Assembly (NCBI GenBank): GCA_021807675.1
Contig: JAKBCR010000003.1
Location: 20,871 to 84,870 of the forward strand
Source: Pseudomonadota bacterium
Lineage (GTDB): Bacteria; Pseudomonadota; Gammaproteobacteria; Steroidobacterales; Steroidobacteraceae
Direction of reading: 5' to 3'
Length of the DNA stretch: 64,000 nucleotides
Position 1 is the first letter of the stretch, and each line of letters starts with the position of its first letter. The position numbers and the translations under genes are program-made. This document shows, piece after piece, positions 8,641 through 18,219 of this stretch. The notes below the pieces were generated by a model. The model saw only the letters and a list, made by a program, of their open reading frames with translations. It did no database searches and was not told the origin of the DNA.

Positions 8641-8738
8641 CAAGTGAGTGAGCGTCAGGGCCGCTCCCTGGACCGCGGGGCCGACTCCCTGTGAAAGAGC
8701 GGGCCGCCAAAAGCGGCAGGATGCCGGCTTTGCGCCAA
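8641..8738. repeat. dispersed palindromic repeat, copy A
   Basis: Lies in the divergent gap between rlmI and yyaL and matches 33692-33792 over its length. Shared pieces in order are CAAGTGAGTGAGCG (TAAG variants in the other copy), CAGGGCCGCTCCCTGG, GGGGCCG, GGCAGGAT and TTTGCGCCAATA. CAGGG-CCGCT-CCCTG (8656-8670) is a small hairpin. A second, imperfect stem (8707-8735) closes on an AGGAT loop. Apart from this element the 8523-8773 gap shows no recognisable gene. Confidence 0.8.
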
Positions 8739-8773
8739 TAACCATACAGGATCGGGGTATCCTCCCGGGCTGC

Positions 8774-10867
8774 ATGGACACTCGACATCTGAACCCGGAC
8801 GGCACGCCGAAATACACCAACCGGCTGATCGGCGAGACCAGTCCCTATCTGCGCCAGCATGCGCACAATCCTGTCGACTGGTACCCCTGGGGCGAGGAAG
8901 CCTTCACGCGGGCGCTGCGAGAGCGCAAACCCATCCACCTCAGTGTCGGTTATGCCGCCTGCCACTGGTGTCACGTGCTCGCAGCCGAGAGCTTCGAGGA
9001 CGAGGCGACCGCGCAGGTGCTGAACGAGCTGTATGTCAACATCAAGGTGGATCGCGAGGAGCGGCCCGACGTCGACCGCATCTACCAGATCGCGCAGCAG
9101 ATGCTGACGCAGCACTCCGGCGGCTGGCCGCTGACGATGTTTTTGACACCGGAGGACCGGCGGCCGTTCTTCGGCGGGACTTATTTCCCCAAGGAGGCGC
9201 GTTTCGGGTTGCCCGCCTTCAAGGACCTGCTGCTGCGCGTGGCCCGTTACTACCGCGATCATCAGGCGGAGCTCAAGCAGCAGAACGAGGCGTTGATGTC
9301 GGCATTCGCGCAGCTCGAGCCACCTCCTCCCGAGGCGACCGTCGAGCTGAGCGAGGCGCCGCTACGCCTCTGCCGACAGGAGCTCGAGCGGACGCTCGAC
9401 CCCCGCTACGGCGGCTTCGGCGGCGCGCCCAAGTTCCCGCACCCGAAGTCGCTGGAGTTGCTGTTGCGCCGGTGGCGCGCCGAAGCCGACGGCGCGACGC
9501 CCGATCTGCACGCTCTTTACATGGCCGGACTCACGCTGCGGCGCATGGCGGACGGCGGCATCAACGATCAGCTGGCGGGTGGATTCTGCCGCTATTCGGT
9601 CGATGAGTATTGGATGATTCCCCACTTCGAGAAGATGCTCTATGACAACGGGGGTCTGCTCGCGGTGTACGCCGATACTTATGTTGCTACCGGCGATGTC
9701 TTCTACGGAAGGGTGGCGGGAGAGATCGCCGACTGGGTGCGGCACGAGATGCAGTCGCCGGAAGGCGGGTACTACTCGAGTCTGGATGCCGATTCGGAAG
9801 GGCACGAGGGGAAGTATTACGTCTGGGATCGGGACGAGGTGCGCGCCGCGCTGACTGCGGAGGAGTACGCGGCGTTCGCTCCCCGCTATGGCCTCGATCG
9901 CGAACCCAACTTCGAAGGTCACTGGCACCTGCACGTCTTTCGCTCAGTGCAGGATGTAGCTTCCACGCTGGGCCGCTCGCCGGAGGAGGTCGAGTCGGCG
10001 CTCGCGACCTCGCGCCGTAAGCTCAAGCGCCTTCGCGAGAGTCGCACCCGTCCGGGCCGGGATGACAAGGTCCTCGCGTCCTGGAACGGCCTCATGATCC
10101 GCGGCATGGCCGTCGCGGCGCGGGCCCTCGGTCGCGACGACCTCGCCGATTCCGCCGGACGCGCGCTCGAGTTCGTGCGCCGGGCGCTCTGGCGCGACGG
10201 GAGGCTTCTTGCCACTTACAACGACGGTCGCGCGCATTTGAATGCTTACCTCGACGATTATGCGTTCCTCGCGGACGCCATCATGGAGCTGCAGCAGGTC
10301 CGCTTCCGCGCCGATGAGGTGCGATTCGCGCGCGAATTGCTGGAGGTGGCGCTGCAGCACTATGCCGATGAGGATGCCGGGGGATTCTTCTTTACCGCGG
10401 ATGACCACGAGCAGTTGATTCACCGGCCGAAGTCCTTCGGCGATGAGGCCACGCCGGCGGGAAACGGCGTAGTGGCCTGCGCACTGCAGCGGATGGGCCT
10501 TCTTCTCGGCGAGGAGCGCTATCTCGAAGCGGCGGAGGGGACCTTGCGGGCGGCATGGGCGATGATGGAGAAGTGCCCCCAGGCGCACACGACTCTCCTC
10601 ATCGCGCTCGAGGAGCTGTTGGATCCGCCCGAGATTGTCGTGCTGCGTGGCGCGCCGGAGACGATCGAGGCCTGGCGGCGCGAGCTGGCCAGGCTCTATT
10701 CGCCGCGGCGGATGGTGCTCGCCGTGCCGGCCGACGCGCCGGATCTGCCGGCGGCCCTTGCCGAGAAGGCCCCCCAGGGTCCCGCCGTGGCCTATGTGTG
10801 CCGCGGCACCATCTGCGGGCCACCCGTCGGCTCGTTTGCGGAATTGGCCGAGGTGCTGCGCGCCTAG
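8774..10867 (+). CDS. YyaL/spermatogenesis-associated-20-like protein (DUF255 thioredoxin domain)
   Basis: 697 residues from ATG 8774. The N-terminal thioredoxin-like DUF255 domain has the invariant [13 protein letters not shown], with a CxxC pair at 63-66, then [19 protein letters not shown] sequence and [11 protein letters not shown]. The rest is an (alpha/alpha)6 glycosidase-like barrel with [15 protein letters not shown] and [13 protein letters not shown]. The family is widespread but its activity is unproven. The open frame starts earlier at GTG 8648 inside the repeat; this was rejected because homology begins at [20 protein letters not shown]. It converges on putA with a 3-base gap. Confidence 0.93.
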   Translation: MDTRHLNPDGTPKYTNRLIGETSPYLRQHAHNPVDWYPWGEEAFTRALRERKPIHLSVGYAACHWCHVLAAESFEDEATAQVLNELYVNIKVDREERPDVDRIYQIAQQMLTQHSGGWPLTMFLTPEDRRPFFGGTYFPKEARFGLPAFKDLLLRVARYYRDHQAELKQQNEALMSAFAQLEPPPPEATVELSEAPLRLCRQELERTLDPRYGGFGGAPKFPHPKSLELLLRRWRAEADGATPDLHALYMAGLTLRRMADGGINDQLAGGFCRYSVDEYWMIPHFEKMLYDNGGLLAVYADTYVATGDVFYGRVAGEIADWVRHEMQSPEGGYYSSLDADSEGHEGKYYVWDRDEVRAALTAEEYAAFAPRYGLDREPNFEGHWHLHVFRSVQDVASTLGRSPEEVESALATSRRKLKRLRESRTRPGRDDKVLASWNGLMIRGMAVAARALGRDDLADSAGRALEFVRRALWRDGRLLATYNDGRAHLNAYLDDYAFLADAIMELQQVRFRADEVRFARELLEVALQHYADEDAGGFFFTADDHEQLIHRPKSFGDEATPAGNGVVACALQRMGLLLGEERYLEAAEGTLRAAWAMMEKCPQAHTTLLIALEELLDPPEIVVLRGAPETIEAWRRELARLYSPRRMVLAVPADAPDLPAALAEKAPQGPAVAYVCRGTICGPPVGSFAELAEVLRA

Positions 10868-10870
10868 CGC

Positions 10871-13800
10871 TCAGGAATACAATTCCACCGCGCCGCCGAT
10901 CGCCGCCGTGTTGATGGTGAGGGTTCGCTCGATGGCGAAGCGCTGCAGGTAATTCGGGCCGCCCGCCTTGGGCCCCGTGCCGGAGAGCCCCTGGCCGCCG
11001 AACGGCTGTACGCCGACGACCGCGCCGATCATGTTGCGGTTGACGTAGGTATTGCCGACCGGCAGCACACGAAAGGCGTGCTCCGCCATGCTCTCGAGGC
11101 GACTGTGCACGCCCAGCGTCAGAGCGAATCCTGTGCAGCGGATCGCCTCCAACACCCGCGGAACCTCGTCGGCGCGGTAGCGGTATACGTGGAGAATCGG
11201 GCCGAACTCCTCCGTCCGCAGCTGGTCGGGCGAGCGCAGCTCGAAGAGCCGCGGGCCGAAGAAGTGGCCGCTCCTCTCACAGTGCTCGACCGGACAGGAG
11301 TAGAGAAGCTTCGCCTCGCCCATCATGCGCTTTGCGTGCTCGTGCAAGCGCCGCCGAGCGTCCGCGGAGATGACCGGGCCGACATCCGTCGCCGGTTCCG
11401 CGGGGTCACCGATCGTGAGACACTTCATCGCGCCGATCAGCATCTCAAGGACACGGTCCGCGACTTCCTCCTGCAAGTAAAGCACACGCAGCGCCGAGCA
11501 TCGCTGTCCGGCACTGGTGAACGCCGAGGCGATCACATCGTCGACGACCTGTTCGGGGAGCGCGGTCGCATCGACGATCATCGCATTCACACCGCCAGTC
11601 TCGGCGATGAGCGGCACGATCGGCCCCTCCCGCCCCGCCAGAATGCGGTTGATGGTCGCGGCCGTGGCAGTCGAGCCGGTGAATGCCACGCCGGCCAGGG
11701 CAGGATGAGTCAGCGCGGTCGCGCCGAAGACGGGCCCGTCCGACGGCACAAGCTGCAGCGCGTCGCGCGGGATGCCCGCCTCGTGCAGGAGCCGCGTCAT
11801 CGCGTGCGCGACCAGAGCCGTGGCCGGGGCGGGCTTGGCAAGGACGGAGTTGCCGGCCACCAGGGCCGCGGTGACCTGTCCGGTGAAGATGGCGAGCGGA
11901 AAATTCCAGGGGCTGATGCAGGCAAACACGCCGCGACCCTGCAAAGAGAGGAGATTTCGCTCGCCTACCGGCCCGTCGAGCTCCCGGGGCGCGGCGAACA
12001 GATCGCGGCCGCGCCCGGCGTAGTAACGGCAGAAGTCCGCGGCTTCGCGAACTTCCGCGATCGCATCGGGCAACGTCTTCCCGGCCTCCCGCACCAGCAG
12101 GTGGAGGAAAAGCCCGCGCCGACCCTCCAGCAGGTCCGCCGCGCGATCCAGGCACGCGGCGCGCAGGTGGGCGGGTGTCGCATCCCACGCGCGTTGGGCC
12201 CGCGCGCAGCTCGTCATGGCGCCGGCGATCTCGGTCTCGGTCGCGTCCCTCGTGAGGCCCACGACTTCACTGGCATCGGCCGGCGAGCGTACCGGCACGG
12301 TGGGCTCGATCGCCCGTCCCTGGATCAAAACGGGTCCGCCGAGACAGGTCCCGGCGGCCGCCGCGCTGAGCTCGCCCTGCAGCGCGGCGAGCTCCGCCGG
12401 GTTGCCGAAATCCGCGCCTCGGGAATTGCGGCGCGAGCCGAAGAGCTCGCGCGGCTCGCGGATCCGCGCGGGATTGCCGTTGCCCGAAGCCGCGACGGCT
12501 CCGATGAAGTTGGGAAGGATCTCACCCACGACCTGCTCCACGGGTATGTGTTTGTCCAGAAAGCGATGCACGAACGAGGTGTTGGCGCCGTTCTCGAGCA
12601 ACCGCCGCACGAGGTAAGGCAGAAGCTCCTCGTGCGTGCCGACCGGAGCGTACACCCGTACCGGTGGGATTTCGGAGGCGTCGGCGCGGGCTGCGTCATA
12701 GAGCGCCTGCCCCATGCCGTGGAGGCGCTGGAACTCGTAGACTGCGCCCTCTGGCGCCAGCGCCATCACCGCCGCCACGGTCAGCGCGTTATGTGTGGCG
12801 AACTGTGGATAGATGACGTCGCAAGCTTCAAACAGCCGCCGCGCACAGACGAGGTAATTGGCGTCAGTGGCGGCTTTGGAGGTATACACCGGGAAACTAT
12901 CGAGTCCACGCTCCTGGGCGCGTTTGATCTCCGCATCCCAATAGGCGCCCTTGACCAGCCTCACGGACATGTGCCGGCCGGAACGTCTGGCGAGTTCCGC
13001 CACCCAATCCAACACCAGGAGCGCCCGCCTGCCGTAGGCCTGAACGGCGAGCCCGAGGCCGCTCCACTCCCGGGTGCCGGCGTCGCGCGCCAGAGCATCC
13101 ACGATATCGAGCGACAGATCGAGCCGATCGGACTCCTCGGCATCGACGGTCAGTCCGATTCCGGCATCGCTGGCGCAGCGGGCGAGAGCGAGCATGCGGG
13201 GAACGAGGCGCTCGATCACCCTGGAGCGTTGCGTCAGCGCGTAGCGCGGCTCGAGCGCGGAGAGCTTCACCGAAATGCCCGACCGGCGGTGAACGGAGTC
13301 GGCCGGTTGCGACCGCAGCGCATCGATGGCACGCGCGTAGGCGTCGCGATAGCGCTCCGCATCGGTCTGCGATCGTGCCCCTTCCCCAAGCACGTCGAAA
13401 GAGCACAGCGCGAGCTCGCGGTCACGACGCCCTCGCGCGAGCGCCTGCTCGATCGATTCCCCGACGATGAACGCGCGTCCCATCATCCTCATGCCGCGCC
13501 GCAGGGCAGCTCGCACCAGGGGTCTCACGACCGGCGAGAGAGGCGCGCGTCGAGTGTTATCGGGCGACGGATCCGGCAGCAGCCGGCTTGCGGTGCCGAG
13601 CAGCGCGAGAGCCCGCCGGGCCGGTGGGTCGAAGCTTCGCTCACCGCGCTCGCGCAGCGCGGCCAGCCGCTCGGCGATCAGACGATCGGCGCATCGAGGA
13701 TCCGGGGTGCGCAGCAATGCCTCAGCCAGGCTCATGAGCGCCTTGCCCTGGCGGCTGTCGAGCGGAAATTGGTAGAGGAGCGACTCGGCGAGCGGTCTCG

Positions 13801-14002
13801 AGCGCGTGCTCGCGCGGGCCGCCTCGATCCAGCGCATGGCGCGGCCCCGGGCGGCCGCCAGAGTGTCCGTAAGAGGCAGCAGGCTCTCGTGAATCTCCCG
13901 GAGGGCCTGTGCCTCGGGGCGCAGCGTGGCCTCGCGGATGTGCTTTCGCAGGCTGCCGAGAGTGCTCTTCTCGGGAGGGTGGGGCTCGAGTAGCGCAGAC
14001 AT
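10871..14002 (-). CDS. putA: bifunctional proline dehydrogenase / glutamate-semialdehyde dehydrogenase
   Basis: 1043 residues. Oxidises proline to pyrroline-5-carboxylate with FAD and then to glutamate with NAD. The proline dehydrogenase barrel spans roughly 190-480 (LVKGAYWDAEIKRAQ, GMGQALYDA). The aldehyde dehydrogenase half spans about 540-1020, with IAETGGVNAMI and catalytic Cys835 in SAGQRCSALRV. It lacks the N-terminal ribbon-helix-helix domain of the ~1320-residue trifunctional E. coli PutA, so it should not repress itself; the divergent Lrp-type gene is the natural regulator. The 103-bp intergenic region between them is AT-rich and palindromic. Confidence 0.97.
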   Translation of the reverse strand: MSALLEPHPPEKSTLGSLRKHIREATLRPEAQALREIHESLLPLTDTLAAARGRAMRWIEAARASTRSRPLAESLLYQFPLDSRQGKALMSLAEALLRTPDPRCADRLIAERLAALRERGERSFDPPARRALALLGTASRLLPDPSPDNTRRAPLSPVVRPLVRAALRRGMRMMGRAFIVGESIEQALARGRRDRELALCSFDVLGEGARSQTDAERYRDAYARAIDALRSQPADSVHRRSGISVKLSALEPRYALTQRSRVIERLVPRMLALARCASDAGIGLTVDAEESDRLDLSLDIVDALARDAGTREWSGLGLAVQAYGRRALLVLDWVAELARRSGRHMSVRLVKGAYWDAEIKRAQERGLDSFPVYTSKAATDANYLVCARRLFEACDVIYPQFATHNALTVAAVMALAPEGAVYEFQRLHGMGQALYDAARADASEIPPVRVYAPVGTHEELLPYLVRRLLENGANTSFVHRFLDKHIPVEQVVGEILPNFIGAVAASGNGNPARIREPRELFGSRRNSRGADFGNPAELAALQGELSAAAAGTCLGGPVLIQGRAIEPTVPVRSPADASEVVGLTRDATETEIAGAMTSCARAQRAWDATPAHLRAACLDRAADLLEGRRGLFLHLLVREAGKTLPDAIAEVREAADFCRYYAGRGRDLFAAPRELDGPVGERNLLSLQGRGVFACISPWNFPLAIFTGQVTAALVAGNSVLAKPAPATALVAHAMTRLLHEAGIPRDALQLVPSDGPVFGATALTHPALAGVAFTGSTATAATINRILAGREGPIVPLIAETGGVNAMIVDATALPEQVVDDVIASAFTSAGQRCSALRVLYLQEEVADRVLEMLIGAMKCLTIGDPAEPATDVGPVISADARRRLHEHAKRMMGEAKLLYSCPVEHCERSGHFFGPRLFELRSPDQLRTEEFGPILHVYRYRADEVPRVLEAIRCTGFALTLGVHSRLESMAEHAFRVLPVGNTYVNRNMIGAVVGVQPFGGQGLSGTGPKAGGPNYLQRFAIERTLTINTAAIGGAVELYS

Positions 14003-14035
14003 GAGGATCGGGGCTCCGCTGGAATGGTTGATTAC

Positions 14036-14050
14036 GCTAATTCTATTAGC
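14036..14050. promoter_or_regulatory. palindromic operator candidate between putA and lrp-type gene
   Basis: GCTAATTCTATTAGC is a perfect inverted repeat with 6-base arms and a 3-base spacer. A further half-site AATTAGC lies at 14082-14088, about 38 bases away. The 14030-14105 block is strikingly AT-rich in a GC-rich genome, as expected for Lrp/AsnC binding to a divergent promoter. A TAGAAT read leftwards at 14040-14045 could be a putA -10 box that overlaps the palindrome. Confidence 0.5.
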
Positions 14051-14105
14051 TATGGAAGAGGATATTTTTACGTTTTAATGGAATTAGCAGTAAGATTAAC
14101 CAGCA

Positions 14106-14618
14106 ATGATTTCAAAACCCCCCGCCTCACAGCACAATCCACCGACAGATCGCCCGCTCGATCGGATAGACCGAAAGCTGCTCGCACGGCTGCAGCAGGA
14201 CGGCCGCGTGCCGGTCTCCCAGCTCGCCCGGGAGGTCAACCTCACGGTCACGCCGACTTTGGAGCGGGTCCGCCGGCTCGAGGCCCGTGGCTTCATCGAC
14301 GGCTATTTCGCGCGCCTCGATCCGCGCAAGCTGGGCCTCGGCCTGCTCGCCTACGTGGAGGTCTCACTGGATCGCACGACGCCCGAGGCGTTCGAGCGCT
14401 TCAAGGAGGTCGTCCGGGCCCACGACGAGATCATGGAATGCCACATGGTCGCCGGCGGCTTCGATTATCTGCTGAAGGTGCGGGTGAAGGACATGGAGAC
14501 CTACCGCCATCTCCTCGGTGAGACCATCGCCTCCGTGCGTGGTGTGCAGCAGACGCACACGTATTTCGTCATGGAGGAAGTCAAGTCGACTCATGCTGTC
14601 GTGATGCCAGAGGGATAG
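14106..14618 (+). CDS. Lrp/AsnC family regulator, probable proline-responsive PutR/BkdR type
   Basis: 170 residues. A winged helix-turn-helix of the AsnC type (LDRIDRKLLARLQQDGRVPV, TPTLERVRRLEARGFI, about 18-60) is followed by a RAM ligand domain ending GVQQTHTYFVMEEVKSTHAV. It is divergent from putA, and in many proteobacteria an Lrp-type regulator in this position activates putA in response to proline. The closeness and the shared palindromic region support the same role here; the ligand is inferred. Confidence 0.93.
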   Translation: MISKPPASQHNPPTDRPLDRIDRKLLARLQQDGRVPVSQLAREVNLTVTPTLERVRRLEARGFIDGYFARLDPRKLGLGLLAYVEVSLDRTTPEAFERFKEVVRAHDEIMECHMVAGGFDYLLKVRVKDMETYRHLLGETIASVRGVQQTHTYFVMEEVKSTHAVVMPEG

Positions 14619-14774
14619 AGCGACGTATGTTCGAACGCGTGAAATGACGTCGCGGATAGCTGGGTTACGGTGACCTCATCGGCGCCAACCATGGCGGCGG
14701 GCCGTTTTGGCGGTGATGTTCGGCGTTGCGCATGGACACTGACGCGATCTCGAGCCGGAATCCCCGCTACCGCA

Positions 14775-16121
14775 TCAGCCGAGGCGGTCCGCTATCAACT
14801 TTTGCGCCAGATCGAGATCCACACTTCCCGCCGCGTCCCGACCATCCAGCTCTTCCAGGATTCTCTCCTGAGCTTCTCCGCGCCGCAGCGCCTCGGCATA
14901 AGAGATCTCCGGATGGAACATCACCATGGAGTAGCGCGGAATGAAGCGGCCGGGGAACCGCCGCTCGAGCTCCATCGCGAGCGCCTTGCGCCGCAGGTAA
15001 GTCGGGTCGCGCACCGTATCGCGCATCTCGACATAGTTCTCGAGCGCCATCTGCGCGATGGCGGTGGTGTTGGGGAGTCGGGAACGCTCGAATTGCGTGA
15101 ACAGCGCCTCCCAGTCGTCATGCCGGTCCAGAAGGCCATCGAAGACGAGGCAGTCCTCGAAAGCCGCGTTCATGCCCTGCCCGTGGAAGGGAACGATGGC
15201 ATGGGCGGCATCTGCGAGCAGCAGCACCTCGCCGCCGATGTGCCACGGGTGCGCGTAAACGGTGCCGAGCTGGCCCTGCGGATGGCTCATGAATTCCTCG
15301 AGAAGATGCGGCATGAGCCGCGCCGCGTCGGCGAACTGGCTTTGAAACAACGTCCTGAGCCGATCGCCGCCCAACAGGGAGCCGAAGCTGTCGGGGCCGC
15401 TGCGCGCCAGGAAGAGAGTGGCCGTGAAGCTGTGGTCGATATTCGGCAGCGCGATCAGCATGAAGCCGCCGCGCGGCCAGACATGCAGGGCATGAGGCTC
15501 CATGGCGTAGTGGGCCTCGCGCGCCGGGATGGTGAGCTCCTTGTAGTCGTGATCGAGGCGCTCCTCCCGCACGCTGATGTGTCCCGCGCGGGCGAGACTC
15601 GAGCGAACGGCCGATCCGGCGCCGTCGGTGGCGATGGTCGGTGCCATCGGCACATGGCATTCGCTGCCGGAAACGTCGTCGTGCAAGCGCAGCGTGCCTG
15701 CTTCCGGCAGGGCTGCGAGGCACGTCTGCCGGAATCGCAGACACACCCGAGGATGCCGCGCCGCTTCTTCGATCAGTAGCCGGTTGAGGTCGGCGCGGCT
15801 GACGGAGTAGATGACCTCGTCCTCGCGCTGGCCGTATGGCTGCAGCTGCGTCTCGCCGGATGGCGAGTGGACCATGCGCCCCCGCATGGGAATCAAGAGG
15901 GGTCGGATGCGCTCCATCATTCCCGCGCGCTCGAGCGCCCGGATGCCTCGGGCGGCGAGCGCGAGGTTGATGGACCGGCCGCGCTCGCTCTGCGCCCGCC
16001 GCGGGTCGGGCCTGCGCTCGTAGAGGTTGACCGGCAATCCCCGGCGTGCCAGCAGCACGGCAAGGAGCGCCCCGGCGAGCCCGGCGCCGACCACGTTGAT
16101 GGCTCGATCGCAGAGGCTCAC
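14775..16121 (-). CDS. kmo: kynurenine 3-monooxygenase
   Basis: 448 residues. FAD enzyme that hydroxylates L-kynurenine to 3-hydroxykynurenine with NADPH and O2. The N-terminal dinucleotide motif VVGAGLAGALLAVLLARRG (about 10-28), SERGRSINLALAARG, and the second flavin motif DAAHAIVPFHGQGMNAAFED are typical, as is the ending region YLRRKALAMELERRFPGRFI. Unlike mitochondrial enzymes no clear C-terminal membrane anchor is visible. The ATG overlaps the kynU stop by 4 bases, so it is the last gene of the operon 3-HAO gene-kynB-kynU-kmo. Confidence 0.96.
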   Translation of the reverse strand: MSLCDRAINVVGAGLAGALLAVLLARRGLPVNLYERRPDPRRAQSERGRSINLALAARGIRALERAGMMERIRPLLIPMRGRMVHSPSGETQLQPYGQREDEVIYSVSRADLNRLLIEEAARHPRVCLRFRQTCLAALPEAGTLRLHDDVSGSECHVPMAPTIATDGAGSAVRSSLARAGHISVREERLDHDYKELTIPAREAHYAMEPHALHVWPRGGFMLIALPNIDHSFTATLFLARSGPDSFGSLLGGDRLRTLFQSQFADAARLMPHLLEEFMSHPQGQLGTVYAHPWHIGGEVLLLADAAHAIVPFHGQGMNAAFEDCLVFDGLLDRHDDWEALFTQFERSRLPNTTAIAQMALENYVEMRDTVRDPTYLRRKALAMELERRFPGRFIPRYSMVMFHPEISYAEALRRGEAQERILEELDGRDAAGSVDLDLAQKLIADRLG

Positions 16122-17386
16122 GGCTCTTGGCGAAGCGCCTGGCTGAGCGCCTCTGCGCCGCGGAAGACATCCGCGAAGCTGTTGTAAAGCGGGACGGGCG
16201 CGAGGCGGATCGTGTCGGGCTCGCGCCAGTCGCCGATCACGCCACGGGCGGTCATCGCATCAAATACGCGTCGTCCCCGGCCCTGCGGCCCGGTGATGCG
16301 AACGGACAGCTGGCACCCTCGGGACTCGGCGGCGCGCGGGGTGATCAGCTGAACGCCGGGCGCCAGACGGGCGAGGAGATATTCCAGATAGCCGGTGAGC
16401 GCCGCTGATTTCCGCCGCAAGCCCGGCAAGCCTGCCTGATCGAAGAGCGCGAGCGAGGCGATCAGCGGCGCGGCAGAGAGGATGGGTGGATTGCTGATCT
16501 GCCAGCCCGCGGCGCCTGGGGCGGCCTGGAACTCGGGGCGCAAGCGAAAGCGTGTGGCGGGCTCGTGTCCCCACCATCCCGTAAGGTGAGGACGGTCATG
16601 CCGCTCGTGAACGAAGCAGCCGCCGATGGCCCCGGGGCCGCCGTTCAGGTACTTGTAGCTGCACCAGACCGCGAAGTCGGCTTCGATGTCATGCAGGGCG
16701 AGCGGCATGTTGCCGATGGAGTGGGCGAGATCGAAGCCGGCCACGCAGCCGGCCCGGTGTGCGGCGCGAGCAATTCTGCCGAGGTCGAATGCCTGACCGG
16801 TCCGGTACTGCACGCCCGGCCACAACACCAGGGCCACCTCGGAGCCGCGCTCCTCGAGACGAGCCTCGATCGATTCCTCCGGGAGGGTGTCCATCCCGCC
16901 GCGAGGGGCCAGCTCCATCAGCGCATCCCGCGGGTCGAGCCCTCGCCAGGCGATCTGGGAGGCCAGCGCGTGCTGATCGGAGGAGAACGCGCCGGCCTCT
17001 ATGAGGATGCGGTATCTGTCGCCGCTCGGGCGATAGAACGCCGCGAGCAGCAAATGCAGGTTGACTGTCAGCGAGCTCATCGCCACGACCTCGGTGGCTC
17101 GCGCGCCGGCGAGAGCCGCGAGACCGTCACGGAGGTTCTCGTGGTAGGGTATCCAGGGCCGCCGCGCATGATCGTGATCGAGCACCGCGAGCCGCGCCCA
17201 ATCCTCCATCTCCTCCATGACGATGCCGCGGGCGTCGAGAGGCATGAGTCCGAGCGAGTGGCCGCACAGGTACACGAGTGGCTCGACCCGATCCCCCCGA
17301 GGGAACGCGAAACGCTCCCGAAACCCGCGGAGCGGGTCCGCCTCATCGAGACGGTAGGCGAACTGCAATGTCGGCTCGTAGGTCAT
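16118..17386 (-). CDS. kynU: kynureninase
   Basis: 422 residues from ATG 17386. PLP enzyme that cleaves 3-hydroxykynurenine to 3-hydroxyanthranilate and alanine. The N-terminal VYLCGHSLGLMP, the PLP region FDLAHSIGNMPLALHD, and Lys245 in WCSYKYLNGGPG are all present. The frame is open 50 codons further upstream into kynB, but homology begins at MTYEPTLQFAYRLDEADPL, 17 bases after the kynB stop. Overlaps kmo by 4 bases. Confidence 0.96.
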   Translation of the reverse strand: MTYEPTLQFAYRLDEADPLRGFRERFAFPRGDRVEPLVYLCGHSLGLMPLDARGIVMEEMEDWARLAVLDHDHARRPWIPYHENLRDGLAALAGARATEVVAMSSLTVNLHLLLAAFYRPSGDRYRILIEAGAFSSDQHALASQIAWRGLDPRDALMELAPRGGMDTLPEESIEARLEERGSEVALVLWPGVQYRTGQAFDLGRIARAAHRAGCVAGFDLAHSIGNMPLALHDIEADFAVWCSYKYLNGGPGAIGGCFVHERHDRPHLTGWWGHEPATRFRLRPEFQAAPGAAGWQISNPPILSAAPLIASLALFDQAGLPGLRRKSAALTGYLEYLLARLAPGVQLITPRAAESRGCQLSVRITGPQGRGRRVFDAMTARGVIGDWREPDTIRLAPVPLYNSFADVFRGAEALSQALRQEP

Positions 17387-17403
17387 CAATTTCCGTGCGA
17401 TGC

Positions 17404-18219
17404 TCAGGAAGCCAGGCGATAGAGCAGCGGCCGGCTGGGCACGGCATCGCCGTTGATCGCGGGGACCTGTAGTTGCAGGAAATACGCCCCGTCGGCGATA
17501 TCGTCCGCGATGTAGGCGAGCTCCGTGACCGTGCACTGTGATCGCGCCGCGCGCGCAGCGGCCGCATCCCCCGGGGGCAGCCCGAAGAAAAGCCGGTGCG
17601 CGGCAAGCCTGCCCTCGTCGTGCGCGCGGTCGATCGAGGGCAGGTCCACGATCAGGTGCTCGATGCCGCGCTGGATGAGGTATTGCGCCGCTTCGCGCGT
17701 GAGGTATGGGGGCGTCATGTCGGTGTAATCACGAGTGCGCTTGGACGGCTCGTTTGGGAGAGTGCGGATCACCAAAGCTCGCGGGGCAAATGGCGGCTCC
17801 GCCGGCCACCCGGACTGCAGCGCGGCGCGTGTCACCAGATGATCCTCAATACGCGGCATCGGATCGGAGCGCTCGGTCGTTTGGCCGGACGGTGCCGGCT
17901 TCACGGAGAGGAGCAACGCCGGCATCAGGCCGAGCGGCACGACGCGCTGCGCATGCAGCGGCTCCCGTGTCAGATGACCTGCGCACTCGGTATGAGTGCC
18001 GTTGCAGTGGGGAATCAGCGTGATGGACTCGCAATTGCAGCTTGCGCCGCGCGTCACCGATCCGGGAAATCCCGGCACCGAGTATGGCTGCGAGCTGGCG
18101 CGCGGCGCGCCGAAGTGCCGCACCTGGGGTCCCTGAAAGTCGATTGGCACGCTGAGATCGAGCGGGCGCGTCAGGTCGACGCGCAGCTCCCGCCCGTCGA
18201 TCGCAAGTACTGCATTCAA
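17404..18219 (-). CDS. kynB: cyclase-family protein, probable arylformamidase (kynurenine formamidase)
   Basis: 271 residues, a Cyclase/KynB-type metal hydrolase. The metal-site motif reads HCNGTHTECAGH (near 71-82), an HxxGTHxE variant of the classical HxGTHxD. Its place between the 3-hydroxyanthranilate dioxygenase and kynureninase genes argues that it hydrolyses N-formylkynurenine to kynurenine. The protein is longer than the ~210 residues usual for KynB, so it may belong to a sister clade with the same job. Starts with a 4-base overlap on the upstream gene. Symbol assigned from context. Confidence 0.8.
   Translation of the reverse strand: MNAVLAIDGRELRVDLTRPLDLSVPIDFQGPQVRHFGAPRASSQPYSVPGFPGSVTRGASCNCESITLIPHCNGTHTECAGHLTREPLHAQRVVPLGLMPALLLSVKPAPSGQTTERSDPMPRIEDHLVTRAALQSGWPAEPPFAPRALVIRTLPNEPSKRTRDYTDMTPPYLTREAAQYLIQRGIEHLIVDLPSIDRAHDEGRLAAHRLFFGLPPGDAAAARAARSQCTVTELAYIADDIADGAYFLQLQVPAINGDAVPSRPLLYRLAS

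Noticed and set aside
11078..13993. 971-codon open frame opposite putA
   Set aside because: Shadow of a high-GC gene; the antisense putA strand encodes intact proline dehydrogenase and aldehyde dehydrogenase domains.
14619..14774. Gap between the Lrp-type gene and kmo examined for a small gene or terminator
   Set aside because: Short frames exist but none has a ribosome-binding site or recognisable sequence, and no strong hairpin was seen.
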